Shown here in pieces: positions 24,461 to 34,257 of a stretch of 64,000 nucleotides of DNA. The stretch covers positions 1-64,000 of the forward strand of contig JADLAX010000066.1 of assembly GCA_020848035.1 (NCBI GenBank). Reading direction: 5' to 3'. Below the pieces are notes generated by a model. That model was given only the letters and a program-made list of their open reading frames with translations. It was not told where the DNA came from and ran no database searches. Numbering within the stretch: position 1 is the stretch's first letter; each line of letters begins with the position of its first letter. Source of the DNA: Anaerolineae bacterium. Lineage in GTDB: Bacteria > Chloroflexota > Anaerolineae > Promineifilales > Promineifilaceae. A program made the position numbers and the translations under genes.

Positions 24461-26374
24461 ATGAACAATCCACAAACACTCCCTCAATACTTTTTGAAGC
24501 AGGTGCAGGTTTACGGCGCGGGCAAGGTGGCCCTGCGCCAGAAAGAGTTTGGCATCTGGCGCGAGTTTAGCTGGCAAGATTCGTATGAGAATGTGAAGCT
24601 GTTCACCCTGGGGCTGCTGGCGCTGGGCGTGCAGCGCGGTGACAAGGTGTGCACCATCGGCGACAATGACCGGCAGTATTTGTGGGGGTATTTAGGTTTG
24701 CTGGCGGCGGGGGCAACCCAGGTTGGCGTCTACACCGATGCCATTGCCAAGGAGCTGGCTTACATTGCGGTGCACAGCGATTCCACCTTTGCCATGGCCA
24801 AGGACCAGGAACAGTGCGACAAGATGCTGGAGATTCGGGCCGAGGTTCCGGGCATCAGGAAGGTGATTTACTGGGAAGATAAGGGGCTGTGGAATTATGA
24901 TGATCCGTGGCTCATCTCGTTTGAAGAGGTGCAGGCGTTGGGCCGGGCCGTGGCGGAAAAGGAGCCAAACCGGTTTGAGACGGAAGTTTGGTTGGGGCAG
25001 GGGGAGGATACGGCCGTTCTCTGCTACACCTCTGGCACCACCGGCCTGCCCAAAGGGGCCATGCTCAGCCACAACAACCTCATCCACAGCACCCGGCTGT
25101 TTAACGAGATCGACCCGCGCTACGACAGCGATAACCATGTTTCCATCTTGCCGCTGGGCTGGATTGGTGAACATGCCCTGGGCATTGCCCCCCACGTCTA
25201 CTCCGGCATCGTCATGAACTTCCCCGAAGAGCCGGAAACTGTGCGCGAAAACATCCGCGAAATTGCCCCCGAAGGGCTGCTGTACAACTCCCGGCTGTGG
25301 GAAAACATTGTCGGTATGGTGCAGGTAAGCATCAACGAAACCAGCTGGCTGAACCGCAAGCTGTACCATACCTTCCTGCCGGTAGGCTACCAGGTGGCCG
25401 ACAAGCGGCTGCGCAACGAGCCGGTGGGCGCCGGGCTGAACCTGGCCTACAAGCTGGGCAACCTGACGGTGTTTGGTCCGCTGCGCGACAAGCTGGGATT
25501 GTCGCGCATTCGCTCGGCGTACACCGCCGGATCGGCGCTTAGCCCAGACGCGATGCGCTTTTTTCATGCGCTGGGGATCAATTTGAAGCAGGTGTACGGC
25601 TCCACCGAGGTGACGGGTGGCATGACGCTGCACCGCGACGGCGACATCAAGTTTGCCAGCGTGGGCAAACCGATTCCTGAGACCGAAGCCAGAATCGGCG
25701 AAGATGGTGAGATTTTGCTCACCGGGCCGATCTTGTTCCAGGGGTATTACAAAAACCCGGAAGCCACAGAATCCTCGTTGTGGGTGGATGAAAACGGCCG
25801 TCATTGGTTCCGCACGGGCGACGCTGGGTACATCGACGACGATGGCCACATCATTTACCTGGACCGCGTGAAGGAGATGCTGACGCTGGCCAACGGCGAA
25901 AAGTTCTCGCCGCAGTTCATCGAGGGGCGGCTGAAATTTAGCCCGTACATTCGGGACGTAATGGCCGTGGGCACCGAGCGCGATTTTGTGACGGCGCTCA
26001 TCGTGATGGATTATGGCAACGTGGGCAACTGGGCCGAGCGGCGCGGCCTAGGCTACACCACCTTTATCGACCTGTCGCAAAAGCCGGAAGTATACGACCT
26101 GATTCAGCAAGCAATAGCGGAAGTGAATGAGAGTTTGCCGCCCAACGGCCGTATCCGCCGCTTCGTCCTCATGCACAAAGAGTTTGACGCCGACGAAGAA
26201 GAAATGACCCGTTCGCGCAAGCTGAAGCGCAGTGTGCTCTACAGCAAGTACGACGACATTATCCAGGGCATGTACAACGGCACCGACCGCGTTGATGTGC
26301 GAGCCACGGTGCAGTACCAGGATGGCAGTACGAGTGTGGTGGAAACGGCCGTAAAAATCGCCACCCTGTATTAG
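24461..26374 (+). CDS. Long-chain acyl-CoA synthetase-type AMP-binding enzyme
   Basis: A 637-residue ANL-family ligase that activates an acid to its CoA thioester through an acyl-adenylate. Seen: P-loop CYTSGTTGLPKGAMLSH (about 187-203), YGSTEVTGG (A5), WFRTGDAGYIDDDGHIIYLDR (A7/A8), and KEMLTLANGEKFSP with the later lysine motif. It sits between livG and livH, an arrangement I know from importers of fatty or aromatic acids in actinobacteria and proteobacteria. The inference is coupled uptake and activation. Substrate unknown. Confidence 0.88.
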   Translation: MNNPQTLPQYFLKQVQVYGAGKVALRQKEFGIWREFSWQDSYENVKLFTLGLLALGVQRGDKVCTIGDNDRQYLWGYLGLLAAGATQVGVYTDAIAKELAYIAVHSDSTFAMAKDQEQCDKMLEIRAEVPGIRKVIYWEDKGLWNYDDPWLISFEEVQALGRAVAEKEPNRFETEVWLGQGEDTAVLCYTSGTTGLPKGAMLSHNNLIHSTRLFNEIDPRYDSDNHVSILPLGWIGEHALGIAPHVYSGIVMNFPEEPETVRENIREIAPEGLLYNSRLWENIVGMVQVSINETSWLNRKLYHTFLPVGYQVADKRLRNEPVGAGLNLAYKLGNLTVFGPLRDKLGLSRIRSAYTAGSALSPDAMRFFHALGINLKQVYGSTEVTGGMTLHRDGDIKFASVGKPIPETEARIGEDGEILLTGPILFQGYYKNPEATESSLWVDENGRHWFRTGDAGYIDDDGHIIYLDRVKEMLTLANGEKFSPQFIEGRLKFSPYIRDVMAVGTERDFVTALIVMDYGNVGNWAERRGLGYTTFIDLSQKPEVYDLIQQAIAEVNESLPPNGRIRRFVLMHKEFDADEEEMTRSRKLKRSVLYSKYDDIIQGMYNGTDRVDVRATVQYQDGSTSVVETAVKIATLY

Positions 26375-26397
26375 TAATCAGTATTCGGTTTTTGATT

Positions 26398-26466
26398 GTC
26401 ATCCCCGCGAAAGCGGGAATCCACGCTGTTGAAGAAGATGGATACCCGCCTACGCGGGTATGACAA
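26398..26466. repeat. Dispersed repeat family C, copy 2
   Basis: GTCATCCCCGCGAAAGCGGGAATCC followed by GATACCCGCCTACGCGGGTATGAC, two hairpins. Spacer between the ligase and livH. Confidence 0.8.
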
Positions 26467-26505
26467 CAGCAACTAACAAACTCGCAACTAGCAACGGATA
26501 AGCTT

Positions 26506-27459
26506 ATGAACTGGCAGCTACTTCCCCAATTTGCAATTACCGGCTTGCTCAACGGCGGGCCGATTGCCCTCATCGCCCTGGGCATCGTCCTCATCTTCAA
26601 ATCGTCTGAGGTGTTCAACTTTGCCCAGGGGCAAATGCTCCTCATCGGCACGATGGTGACCTGGTGGTTTGCTTCGGACGCCGGGCTGGGACTGCCGCTC
26701 TGGCTGGCCATCATCTGCGCCCTGGGTGTGTCTGTGCTGCTGGGGCTGCTCATCGAGCGCCTGGCCCTGCGCCCCATGACCGGGCAGCCGCTCCTCTCCA
26801 TCCTTTTAATGACGCTGGCGCTGGCCCAATTTTTGCAAGGACTTACCATTCTGGTCTTCGGCACCGTGCAGCGCAGCTTCCCCGTCATTTTCGAAGTCAC
26901 CAACCCCTACCAGATCACCCTGCCCTTCACCTACAACGACAACCCGATGATTGTGGTCCTGCGCCAAAATCTGGTCTGGTCCTTTGTTGTGGCCATGGTA
27001 TGCGTCATCCTGCTCTGGCTCTTTTTCCAATATACAACCACCGGCCTGGCCATGCGCGCCACGGCCGAAAACCACGAAACGGCGCAAAGTGTGGGCATTC
27101 GTATCAACCGCGTCTTTGGCATCTCCTGGGCCATTGCCGGGGTCATCGCTGCCGTGGGCGGTATCCTCATCGCCACGGCCAGCGGCCTGGACTTGAGCCT
27201 GTCGATTGTGGTGCTGGCGGCGTTCCCCGCCGTGCTGCTGGGTGGTTTGGAATCCATCCCCGGTGCCGTGGTGGGCGGGTTGATTGTCGGCCTGGCCCAA
27301 GGGCTGGTGGCCCTACCCAACAGCGATTTCTTCCTAGGCCCCGATGCCGCCCAGGCTGTCCGCAACTCTGCGGCCATCATTCCCTACATCATCCTGCTTA
27401 TCGTCCTGCTCTTCCGCCCTGATGGCCTTTTTGGCCAGAAACGTATCGAACGGATTTAG
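26506..27459 (+). CDS. livH: Branched-chain-type ABC transporter permease LivH
   Basis: A 317-residue permease with about eight hydrophobic helices. Seen: family motifs GGPIALIALGIVLIFKSSEVFNFAQG at the N-terminus, AMRATAENHETAQSVGI in the cytoplasmic coupling loop, and the conserved GGLESIPGAVVGGLIVGLAQ near the C-terminus. Forms the membrane channel with LivM. It starts after GGATAAGCTT and is followed by repeat family D. Confidence 0.92.
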   Translation: MNWQLLPQFAITGLLNGGPIALIALGIVLIFKSSEVFNFAQGQMLLIGTMVTWWFASDAGLGLPLWLAIICALGVSVLLGLLIERLALRPMTGQPLLSILLMTLALAQFLQGLTILVFGTVQRSFPVIFEVTNPYQITLPFTYNDNPMIVVLRQNLVWSFVVAMVCVILLWLFFQYTTTGLAMRATAENHETAQSVGIRINRVFGISWAIAGVIAAVGGILIATASGLDLSLSIVVLAAFPAVLLGGLESIPGAVVGGLIVGLAQGLVALPNSDFFLGPDAAQAVRNSAAIIPYIILLIVLLFRPDGLFGQKRIERI

Positions 27460-27462
27460 CGC

Positions 27463-27541
27463 AGCCGAGGGCTAAAGCCCCCGGCTACAAAATGGAAGCC
27501 CCGTTGGGGCTAAAACCAGCCAGGCCGTTTACGGCCTGGCA
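27463..27541. repeat. Dispersed repeat family D, copy 2
   Basis: The same three-hairpin order as 3755-3856, with the first 24 bases essentially identical and the stems of the others preserved with different loops. Located between livH and livM. Confidence 0.85.
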
Positions 27542-27576
27542 TTCGTGGCAAACAACAACTAGCAACGGAGAATCAA

Positions 27577-28701
27577 ATGGCTGTTTTACGACCAGCGGGT
27601 GATTTTGACCGCTCTTACGAACAAGATATGGCCGTGGTGCGCCAGCGGTGGCAGTACGTGGTGCTGATCGCCTTTTTGCTGCTGCTGTTTGCTCTACCCT
27701 ATGTCGCCTCGGAATCGATTGTCTCGCTGGTAAACCGCATCTGCATTTTTATGATTGCGGTGCAGGGGCTGAATATTCTCACTGGCTACACCGGGCAAAT
27801 TTCGCTGGGGCAGGCGGCGTTTATGACGGTGGGTGGCTACATTTCGGCGCTGCTGGTAGGCGTAGCTGGCTGGAGCTTTTTCCTGGCGCTGCCGGTGGCC
27901 GGGCTGGGCGCTGGTCTGGTTGGCTTGTTGTTTGGGCTGCCTTCTTTGCGGGTCAAGGGGTTTTACCTGGTGATGGCCACGCTGAGCGCCCAATTTATCA
28001 TTCCCTGGTTTACCCGCAATTTGTGGCCCGACGTGCTGAACGGGGCGCAGGGCATCAACGTGCCCGTGCCAGTGATTCAGCTGCCGGTGATCAGTAACAC
28101 CTGCTTTTTGGGCACGACGTTTGATCCAGAAACGGCCGCTTGCCTCTACCGTTTTGCCACCCCCACCCAATTTATCCACATCACCCTGGTGGTCCTCATC
28201 ATCAGCACCATAGCCGCGCATAATATTTCGCGCAGCCGCCTGGGGCGGGCCTTTATTTCTGTGCGCGACAACGACCTGGCGGCCGAACTGCTGGGCATTA
28301 ATTTGTTTGGCTACAAGCTGCGCGCCTTTTTTATCGCGTCGGTCTATGCCGGGGTGGCTGGGGCACTGCTGGCCCACAACCTGCGCCATCTCAATTCCGA
28401 GACGATTGGCCTGAACGACTCGATTTTTATGCTGGGCATGCTCATTGTAGGCGGTCTGGGTACCAGCGTTGGCCCGATTTTTGGCACCACGCTCATCATC
28501 CTGTTGGAAGAGCTGGCCACGCTGCTGACCCCGCCCATCATCGCCCTGTTCCCGGGCAATGCCGGGGGGATTGGGGCGGCGTTACGGCCGTTTATCTTTG
28601 GTCTGGCTTTAACCCTATTTCTGATTTTTGAACCACGTGGCCTGGCCTATCGCTGGCGCTTGATCAAGGCGGCGTGGCGGTTACGGCCGTTTGCCCGCTA
28701 A
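27577..28701 (+). CDS. livM: Branched-chain-type ABC transporter permease LivM
   Basis: A 374-residue permease, partner of LivH. Seen: about ten hydrophobic helices, GYTGQISLGQAAFMTVGGYISA (family signature), SLRVKGFYLVMATLS, the coupling loop FISVRDNDLAAELLGI, and GGLGTSVGPIFGTTLI near the end. The start follows CGGAGAATCAA. A roughly 25-residue basic N-terminal extension precedes the first helix. Confidence 0.92.
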   Translation: MAVLRPAGDFDRSYEQDMAVVRQRWQYVVLIAFLLLLFALPYVASESIVSLVNRICIFMIAVQGLNILTGYTGQISLGQAAFMTVGGYISALLVGVAGWSFFLALPVAGLGAGLVGLLFGLPSLRVKGFYLVMATLSAQFIIPWFTRNLWPDVLNGAQGINVPVPVIQLPVISNTCFLGTTFDPETAACLYRFATPTQFIHITLVVLIISTIAAHNISRSRLGRAFISVRDNDLAAELLGINLFGYKLRAFFIASVYAGVAGALLAHNLRHLNSETIGLNDSIFMLGMLIVGGLGTSVGPIFGTTLIILLEELATLLTPPIIALFPGNAGGIGAALRPFIFGLALTLFLIFEPRGLAYRWRLIKAAWRLRPFAR

Positions 28702-28703
28702 GT

Positions 28704-28769
28704 TGCGAGGTGTTCGCGGTTAGTGGCTAGTTGGTTGTACTTGCCACTAACCACCAGCCACTAACCACT
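28704..28769. repeat. Short-word repeat spacer (GTTAGTGGCTAG type)
   Basis: GGTTAGTGGCTAG...TGCCACTAACCACCAGCCACTAACCA forms a hairpin just before livK. Same style as the other short-word spacers but with a different word. Confidence 0.65.
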
Positions 28770-28853
28770 TTTGGCCAAGGAGGTGAAAGTTCACAAACCA
28801 TTTCACAGAAGTCGACGATCTTTATTTACCTAAGAAAAGGAGAGAGTAAACAC

Positions 28854-30323
28854 ATGAAGAAATTGCCCGTTTTTACGCTGCTGTTTTTGCTGGTAGGTGC
28901 CCTGTTTTTGGTCGCCTGCGGCACCCCCGCTGAAGTCCAGGAAGCTGTGGAAGATGCCGTTAACGAAGTGGCTCCCACCCTGGAAGCTGCGGCTGAGGAA
29001 CTTGCGCCGACGGTGGAAGCGGCCGTTGCAGAAGTGGCCCCCACCCTGGAAGCTGCCGCCACCGAAGTGGCCGAAGAAGTGATTGAAGCAACCGAACCGC
29101 CGGCCGAAGAACCTGCCGCCGAACTGCGCACCGACAATCTTGAAGGCGAAACCATCACTTTCTACCACTTTGGCGACCTGTCTGGCCCGCTGGCGGGCAT
29201 CACTGGTCCGCTGATCAATGGCTTTAACGATGCCGTAGCGGCCGTGAACGCCAACGGCGGTATTCGCGGTGCCCAGATCGAGCTCGAATTCACCGACACC
29301 CAATCCAGCGTCGATGAAGCCGTTGCTGCCTATGACCGCTACACCAGTGAAAACGACAACATCCTCGTCATGTTCACCTACGGCTCTGGTGATGGTGAAG
29401 CATTGGCCAGCCGTTTTGTCGAAGACCAGATCCCCAACCTGGCCGCTGGCCTTAGCTCCGTTGCCTTCTATGGACCCGAATCCGGCTACACCTTCGGCTA
29501 TGCGCCCATCTATCCTGACCAGTTTGCCCTGTTCATGGATTACATCAGCGCCAACTGGGATTCGGTAAAGCCTGAGGGCGCTGGCGATGACATCAAGATC
29601 GCTTACATCAGCTGGCCCACCGCCTACGGGCAGGGTGCCTACACCGATGAGACCCTGGCCTACGCCGAATCGCTGGGCATCGAAATTGTGGCCAACGAAT
29701 TGATCGACCCTGCGCCTACGGCCGATACCACCACCGCCATCCTCAATGCCCAGGCCGCTGGGGCTAACGTGATCTACACCAACTCGCTCGCCTTTGGCCC
29801 GGCTTCCATCCTGAACGGCATGGGGGCGCTTGGTTTGCGTGATCAGTTCCTGTTTGGGGCCAACAACTGGGCGATGGACATCTCCATCTACGCGTTTGTC
29901 AGTGACCCGGCTCTGGTAGAAGGCATGATCGCCCCGTTCCCCTACCTGTTCTGGAACGATGCGGATAACGCTGGTGTGCAGTTTGCTGAGGAACAGTTTG
30001 CGGCAAACGGCCGTCAACCGGCCGAGCATGGTGTGGGTTACCTGCTCACCTTTGCCGGTGTGGACCTGGCCGTGCGGGCCATTGAGCTGGCCATCGACAA
30101 CGTTGGCTACGACAACCTGACCGGTGCCGATGTGCAGGCTGCCTTGATCGAGCTAGGGGCCATTGACGTGCTGGATGGCGTCATGCGCGTGGACTTCTCC
30201 AACGACAGCCGCTCGCCACATGAGGCCCAAATCCGACAGGTGCAGGGTGGCCAGTTTGTGATGCTGCAAGATTGGACCGCCACACCCGATCTGCGCCCGG
30301 CAGAAAACTTCTCTAACAATTAA
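28854..30323 (+). CDS. livK: ABC transporter substrate-binding lipoprotein (LivK-like)
   Basis: A 489-residue lipoprotein that captures the substrate for the Liv importer. Seen: signal with lipobox LVACG (Cys about 21); a tether of about 65 residues made of imperfect repeats of E-V-A-P-T-L-E-A-A; then the type I periplasmic-binding fold, beginning ITFYHFGDLSGPLAGITGPL. The start has AAAAGGAGAG upstream. The tether is unusual for the family and probably forms an amphipathic helix holding the receptor off the membrane. Cargo unknown. Confidence 0.88.
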   Translation: MKKLPVFTLLFLLVGALFLVACGTPAEVQEAVEDAVNEVAPTLEAAAEELAPTVEAAVAEVAPTLEAAATEVAEEVIEATEPPAEEPAAELRTDNLEGETITFYHFGDLSGPLAGITGPLINGFNDAVAAVNANGGIRGAQIELEFTDTQSSVDEAVAAYDRYTSENDNILVMFTYGSGDGEALASRFVEDQIPNLAAGLSSVAFYGPESGYTFGYAPIYPDQFALFMDYISANWDSVKPEGAGDDIKIAYISWPTAYGQGAYTDETLAYAESLGIEIVANELIDPAPTADTTTAILNAQAAGANVIYTNSLAFGPASILNGMGALGLRDQFLFGANNWAMDISIYAFVSDPALVEGMIAPFPYLFWNDADNAGVQFAEEQFAANGRQPAEHGVGYLLTFAGVDLAVRAIELAIDNVGYDNLTGADVQAALIELGAIDVLDGVMRVDFSNDSRSPHEAQIRQVQGGQFVMLQDWTATPDLRPAENFSNN

Positions 30324-30345
30324 TCTTTTTTAGCCACAGAGGGCA

Positions 30346-30427
30346 TACCCCCTCCCTAACCCTCTCCCTCTGAGGGGGAGGGGACTGGCTCCCTCTCCCT
30401 CTGAGGGAGAGGGCTGGGGTGAGGGTG
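30346..30427. repeat. Dispersed repeat family A, copy 3
   Basis: Two-hairpin unit as at 4-84, between livK and livF. It runs up to 25 bases before the livF start. Confidence 0.85.
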
Positions 30428-30451
30428 TGTCTTCTGTGGTCGCAAATTCCT

Positions 30452-31246
<795 letters not shown>

Positions 31247-31259
31247 CAAGCGCGGAGTG

Positions 31260-31312
31260 AGCATCCTCAGATGCGAACGGGTTTGCTCGGTGCGCATCTG
31301 AGGATGCTTTCT
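31260..31312 (+). terminator. Terminator after livF
   Basis: AGCATCCTCAGATGCG and its exact reverse complement (31293-31308) flank a 17-base loop, followed by TTCTT. The T-run is weak, so read-through into the next gene is likely. Confidence 0.65.
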
Positions 31313-31331
31313 TCTCATTGGAACTAAATTT

Positions 31332-32552
31332 ATGACCGATTTAGATGCAAAACTGAAAGAAGCTGTTCGACATGCTTATAACAATGCGCCTGCTGTGCGG
31401 GAGCGATTTGACAAGGCCGGCATCACCCCCAACGACATTCAAGGCGTGGCCGATTTGCCCAAGATTCCGGTGCTGTCCAAGGACGAGATTGTCGCCTTGC
31501 AGCAGGCCGATCCGCCGTTTGGCGGCATGTTGGGCATCCCGCCAGAAAAGGTGACGCACATCTTCTTTTCGCCCGGCCCCATTTACGAACCCGCGCCCGA
31601 ACCAGACGAAGGGGCCTGGGATACGGCCGTTGGCGCGCTCAAAACCACCGGCTTCAAACCAGGCGACGTGGTGCTGAACAGCTTTACCTACCACCTGGTG
31701 CCCGCCGGTTTTCTGTTCGACAACGCCTTTGGGCGGCTGGGCTGCACCGTGGTGCCCGGCGGCACCGGCAGCGCCGAGCTGCAAATTAAAATGATGCAGG
31801 ATTTGCGGGTGACGGGCTACAGCGGCACCCCCAGCTTCCTGATGAGCCTGATCCAAAAGATCGAGGGCATGGGGCTTGATTTTCAAAAGGATTTTCAGCT
31901 AAAAACGGCTATCTTTTCGGCCGAACCGCTGCCGCCGAGCTTGCGGCAGGCGTTTGTGGCACAGTACGGTCTGGCGGTGGGCAATGCCTACGCCACGGCT
32001 GATTTTGGCCTGCTGGCGCTCAATACCGGCGAAGGCATGGCGATGAGCCTGCTGCCTGAGCCGATCATTGAGGTGGTGGACAGTGAAACAGGCCAGCCCG
32101 TTGGCCCCGGTGCGGCGGGTGAAGTGGTGGCAACCAACTTCAGTCGCGCTTACCCGCTCATCCGCATTGGCACGGGCGACATGGCGATGAATATGGATCC
32201 GAACCCCGGCCAGAGCCAGCAAACCGAGCGCAGCATCATCCTGGTGGGGCGTTCGGGCGAGGCGGCCAAGGTGCGCGGTATGTTTGTCCATCCCAACCAG
32301 CTGCGTTTTGCCACCGGGCAGATCCCCGGCGTAAAAAAGGTGCAGGGTGTGGTGTCTCGCCCTGAGCTGAAGGATCATTTTGTGGTGCGGGTAGAGGCGG
32401 AGGGGGTGGATGAAACGGCCGTAGCTGAAATGGTGAAAACGGCCGTGCAGGGCCTTTGCCGCGTGCGGGTGGACGAAGTCGAATTCATCCCCCCCGGCAC
32501 CCTGGCCGACGGTGCCCCCGGCATGGTAGATGCCCGCGACTGGCAGGCGTGA
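31332..32552 (+). CDS. Phenylacetate-CoA-ligase-like AMP-binding protein
   Basis: A 406-residue member of the PaaK-like branch of the ANL superfamily. Seen: N-terminal HAYNNAPAVRERFDKAGI and LPKIPVLSKDEI typical of PaaK, SAEPLPPSLRQAF, and IGTGDMAMNM (A7-like). The usual P-loop (SSGTTGKP) is replaced by FFSPGPIYEP, and the A5 motif reads YATADFGLLA. I recall this variant branch from other genomes but know no characterised member. It follows the liv operon, so it may activate the same or a related acid. Catalysis is probable, not certain. Confidence 0.7.
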   Translation: MTDLDAKLKEAVRHAYNNAPAVRERFDKAGITPNDIQGVADLPKIPVLSKDEIVALQQADPPFGGMLGIPPEKVTHIFFSPGPIYEPAPEPDEGAWDTAVGALKTTGFKPGDVVLNSFTYHLVPAGFLFDNAFGRLGCTVVPGGTGSAELQIKMMQDLRVTGYSGTPSFLMSLIQKIEGMGLDFQKDFQLKTAIFSAEPLPPSLRQAFVAQYGLAVGNAYATADFGLLALNTGEGMAMSLLPEPIIEVVDSETGQPVGPGAAGEVVATNFSRAYPLIRIGTGDMAMNMDPNPGQSQQTERSIILVGRSGEAAKVRGMFVHPNQLRFATGQIPGVKKVQGVVSRPELKDHFVVRVEAEGVDETAVAEMVKTAVQGLCRVRVDEVEFIPPGTLADGAPGMVDARDWQA

Positions 32553-32572
32553 TCGGTAATCGGTAAACTGGT

Positions 32573-32641
32573 AGGGGCGAGGCAGGTAGGATATGATCAG
32601 AGAAAGTAAAACGATCATGTCTACTACCTGCCTCGCCCTTT
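32573..32641 (+). terminator. Strong terminator after the PaaK-like gene
   Basis: GGGGCGAGGCAGGTAG pairs with CTACCTGCCTCGCCC, with an inner ATGATC/GATCAT stem, and is followed by TTTTTGTTT. Confidence 0.75.
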
Positions 32642-32661
32642 TTGTTTAGAAGACGGTAACC

Positions 32662-33522
32662 ATGAGTACAAAAACAATCATTACGGCCGCTCTCACCGGC
32701 GTCCTCACCACCAGAGCCCAATCCCCCGCCATCCCGTACACACCCGCTGAAATTGCCGAGGAGGCCCGGCGCAGCGTAGATGCCGGGGCCAGCATTGTGC
32801 ACATTCATGCGCGTCAGCCAGACGGCCGTCCCGCCTTCGACGTTGAAACGTATGCCCACATTGACGCCGAAGTGCGCCAGCGCTGCCCCGACGTCATCAT
32901 CAACTACTCCACCGGGGCCATCGGCATAGACCGTGAAACGCGCATTCACCACATTCGCGCCATCAAGCCAGACATGGCCGCGCTCAACATGGGCTCGATG
33001 AATTACGCCATCTACTCGCGCCAGCACAAAACGTTTTACCACGACCACGTCTTTGCCAATCCGTTTAAGGACATCCAATTTTTCCTGGAAGCGATGAATG
33101 AAGCCGGCACGCGGCCCGAAATGGAATGTTTCGACACCGGTCACATCAACAACGCCCAGCCGCTGATCGATTTGGGAGTTTTGCAGCCGCCGTACCAGTT
33201 CAGCCTGGTCATGGGCGTGTTGGGCGGCATTCCGGCCAGCACCAAGACATTGGTGCAGCAGGTGGACCAGCTCCCGGCAAACTCGCATTGGCAGGTGATT
33301 GGCATTGGCAGTAAGCAGTGGAAGTTGGCGGCAGCGGCCGTTTCCATGAACGGCAACGTGCGGGTGGGGCTGGAGGACAATCTCTACCTGCCCAACGGCG
33401 AACTGGCCCACTCCAACGGTGACCTGGTGGCCAAAGCGGCCGAACTGGTGCGCCTGGTCGGCGGGGAAGTGGCAAGCATTGCCGAGGCAAGAGCCATGCT
33501 GCAATTGGAGACGGTAAAATGA
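32662..33522 (+). CDS. Beta-keto acid cleavage enzyme (BKACE, DUF849)
   Basis: A 286-residue zinc enzyme of the BKACE family, whose founder Kce splits 3-keto-5-aminohexanoate. The general reaction condenses a beta-keto acid with acetyl-CoA and yields acetoacetate plus a new acyl-CoA. Seen: ITAALTG at the N-terminus, metal-site HIHAR (His47, His49), INYSTGA, LNMGSMN, FDTGH and the metal-site GLEDN near 237. All key residues are present. The residues that set substrate type are not decisive by eye. It overlaps the next gene by four bases. Confidence 0.85.
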   Translation: MSTKTIITAALTGVLTTRAQSPAIPYTPAEIAEEARRSVDAGASIVHIHARQPDGRPAFDVETYAHIDAEVRQRCPDVIINYSTGAIGIDRETRIHHIRAIKPDMAALNMGSMNYAIYSRQHKTFYHDHVFANPFKDIQFFLEAMNEAGTRPEMECFDTGHINNAQPLIDLGVLQPPYQFSLVMGVLGGIPASTKTLVQQVDQLPANSHWQVIGIGSKQWKLAAAAVSMNGNVRVGLEDNLYLPNGELAHSNGDLVAKAAELVRLVGGEVASIAEARAMLQLETVK

Positions 33523-34001
33523 GTAAACAACGCGCAACGGCCGTTTCCTGGCCCAACAAACCGATGCCTGACGGCCGTAAAGAGCTGCTGCTCGATGGGC
33601 AGTACAGCCGCGAAGAGTTTGTCACCATCAGCCAGGGGCTGGTGCCGCAATCATCTGCCGATAAATGGTTCATCTATCTGGATGGCGAATGGCTCTACTT
33701 TCACCGCAGCGCCAGCGGCAGCTGCATCTTCCAGCTGCAAATTATGCCCGCCGACGAAGGTTATGCCGCCGATGTGCTGCTGGTCAATCAGGACCCGCGC
33801 CAGTACCGCTCCCTCTCCGACGAGTACGACGTGGCCCTGGTCTCTTACCTGATTGATGCCGTCTTGCTCGGTCGCTTTGCCCCGTTCCCCCAGCCTGAAC
33901 AATTCTCCCAGGACGACCATGCCAAGCACCAACAGCACGTCATGGGCCAGGATGCGCGTGATGGTGGTTTAAGTTTGCGCGTCGTCAACGGTAACCGGTG
34001 A
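33519..34001 (+). CDS. Conserved hypothetical protein coupled to BKACE
   Basis: A 160-residue soluble protein. Its ATG overlaps the BKACE stop (ATGA), implying coupled translation. The core block KWFIYLDGEWLYFHRSASGSCIFQLQI looks like a small beta-sheet domain with many aromatics, and I have the impression of a widespread uncharacterised family. The tail is His- and Gln-rich (DDHAKHQQHVMGQD). No catalytic motif is evident. Function unknown. Confidence 0.6.
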   Translation: MSKQRATAVSWPNKPMPDGRKELLLDGQYSREEFVTISQGLVPQSSADKWFIYLDGEWLYFHRSASGSCIFQLQIMPADEGYAADVLLVNQDPRQYRSLSDEYDVALVSYLIDAVLLGRFAPFPQPEQFSQDDHAKHQQHVMGQDARDGGLSLRVVNGNR

Positions 34002-34054
34002 GCGGTAATCGGTATTCGCCATAGCCTGGGGATTCATCCCCAGGTCTTCGAGCC

Positions 34055-34249
34055 ATGACCCAAGAAACTAACCCCGTCGTTTTGCTGAGCGGCAACACCT
34101 GGCACATCGTCGAGCACAGCCGCGAATCGTATGTGGCCTGGTGTGGCCAAAAGATTACCGACCGCCGCGCCCATGCCCGCCTGAACACCATCGGCCAGGA
34201 AAACCTTTGCCCGAAATGCCTGGCGCTATTTTCTGAGAACAAGGAATGA
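34055..34249 (+). CDS. Small putative zinc-binding protein
   Basis: A 64-residue protein with a possible metal site made of His (TWHIVEHS), Cys (AWCGQ) and CPKC near the end. This arrangement of one His and three Cys is common in tiny zinc-ribbon-like proteins of unknown function. It begins 53 bases after the preceding gene. The start ATG has only a weak ribosome binding site. Confidence 0.5.
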   Translation: MTQETNPVVLLSGNTWHIVEHSRESYVAWCGQKITDRRAHARLNTIGQENLCPKCLALFSENKE

Positions 34250-34257
34250 ACATCAGG

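Noticed and set aside
24692..25849. A 385-codon open frame antisense to the acyl-CoA ligase
   Set aside because: The plus-strand frame has all ANL motifs. The antisense one is His/Gln-rich noise typical of high-GC shadows.
32485..33537. A 350-codon open frame antisense to BKACE
   Set aside because: BKACE on the plus strand has intact metal-site motifs and coupling to its neighbour. The antisense frame has no family features.
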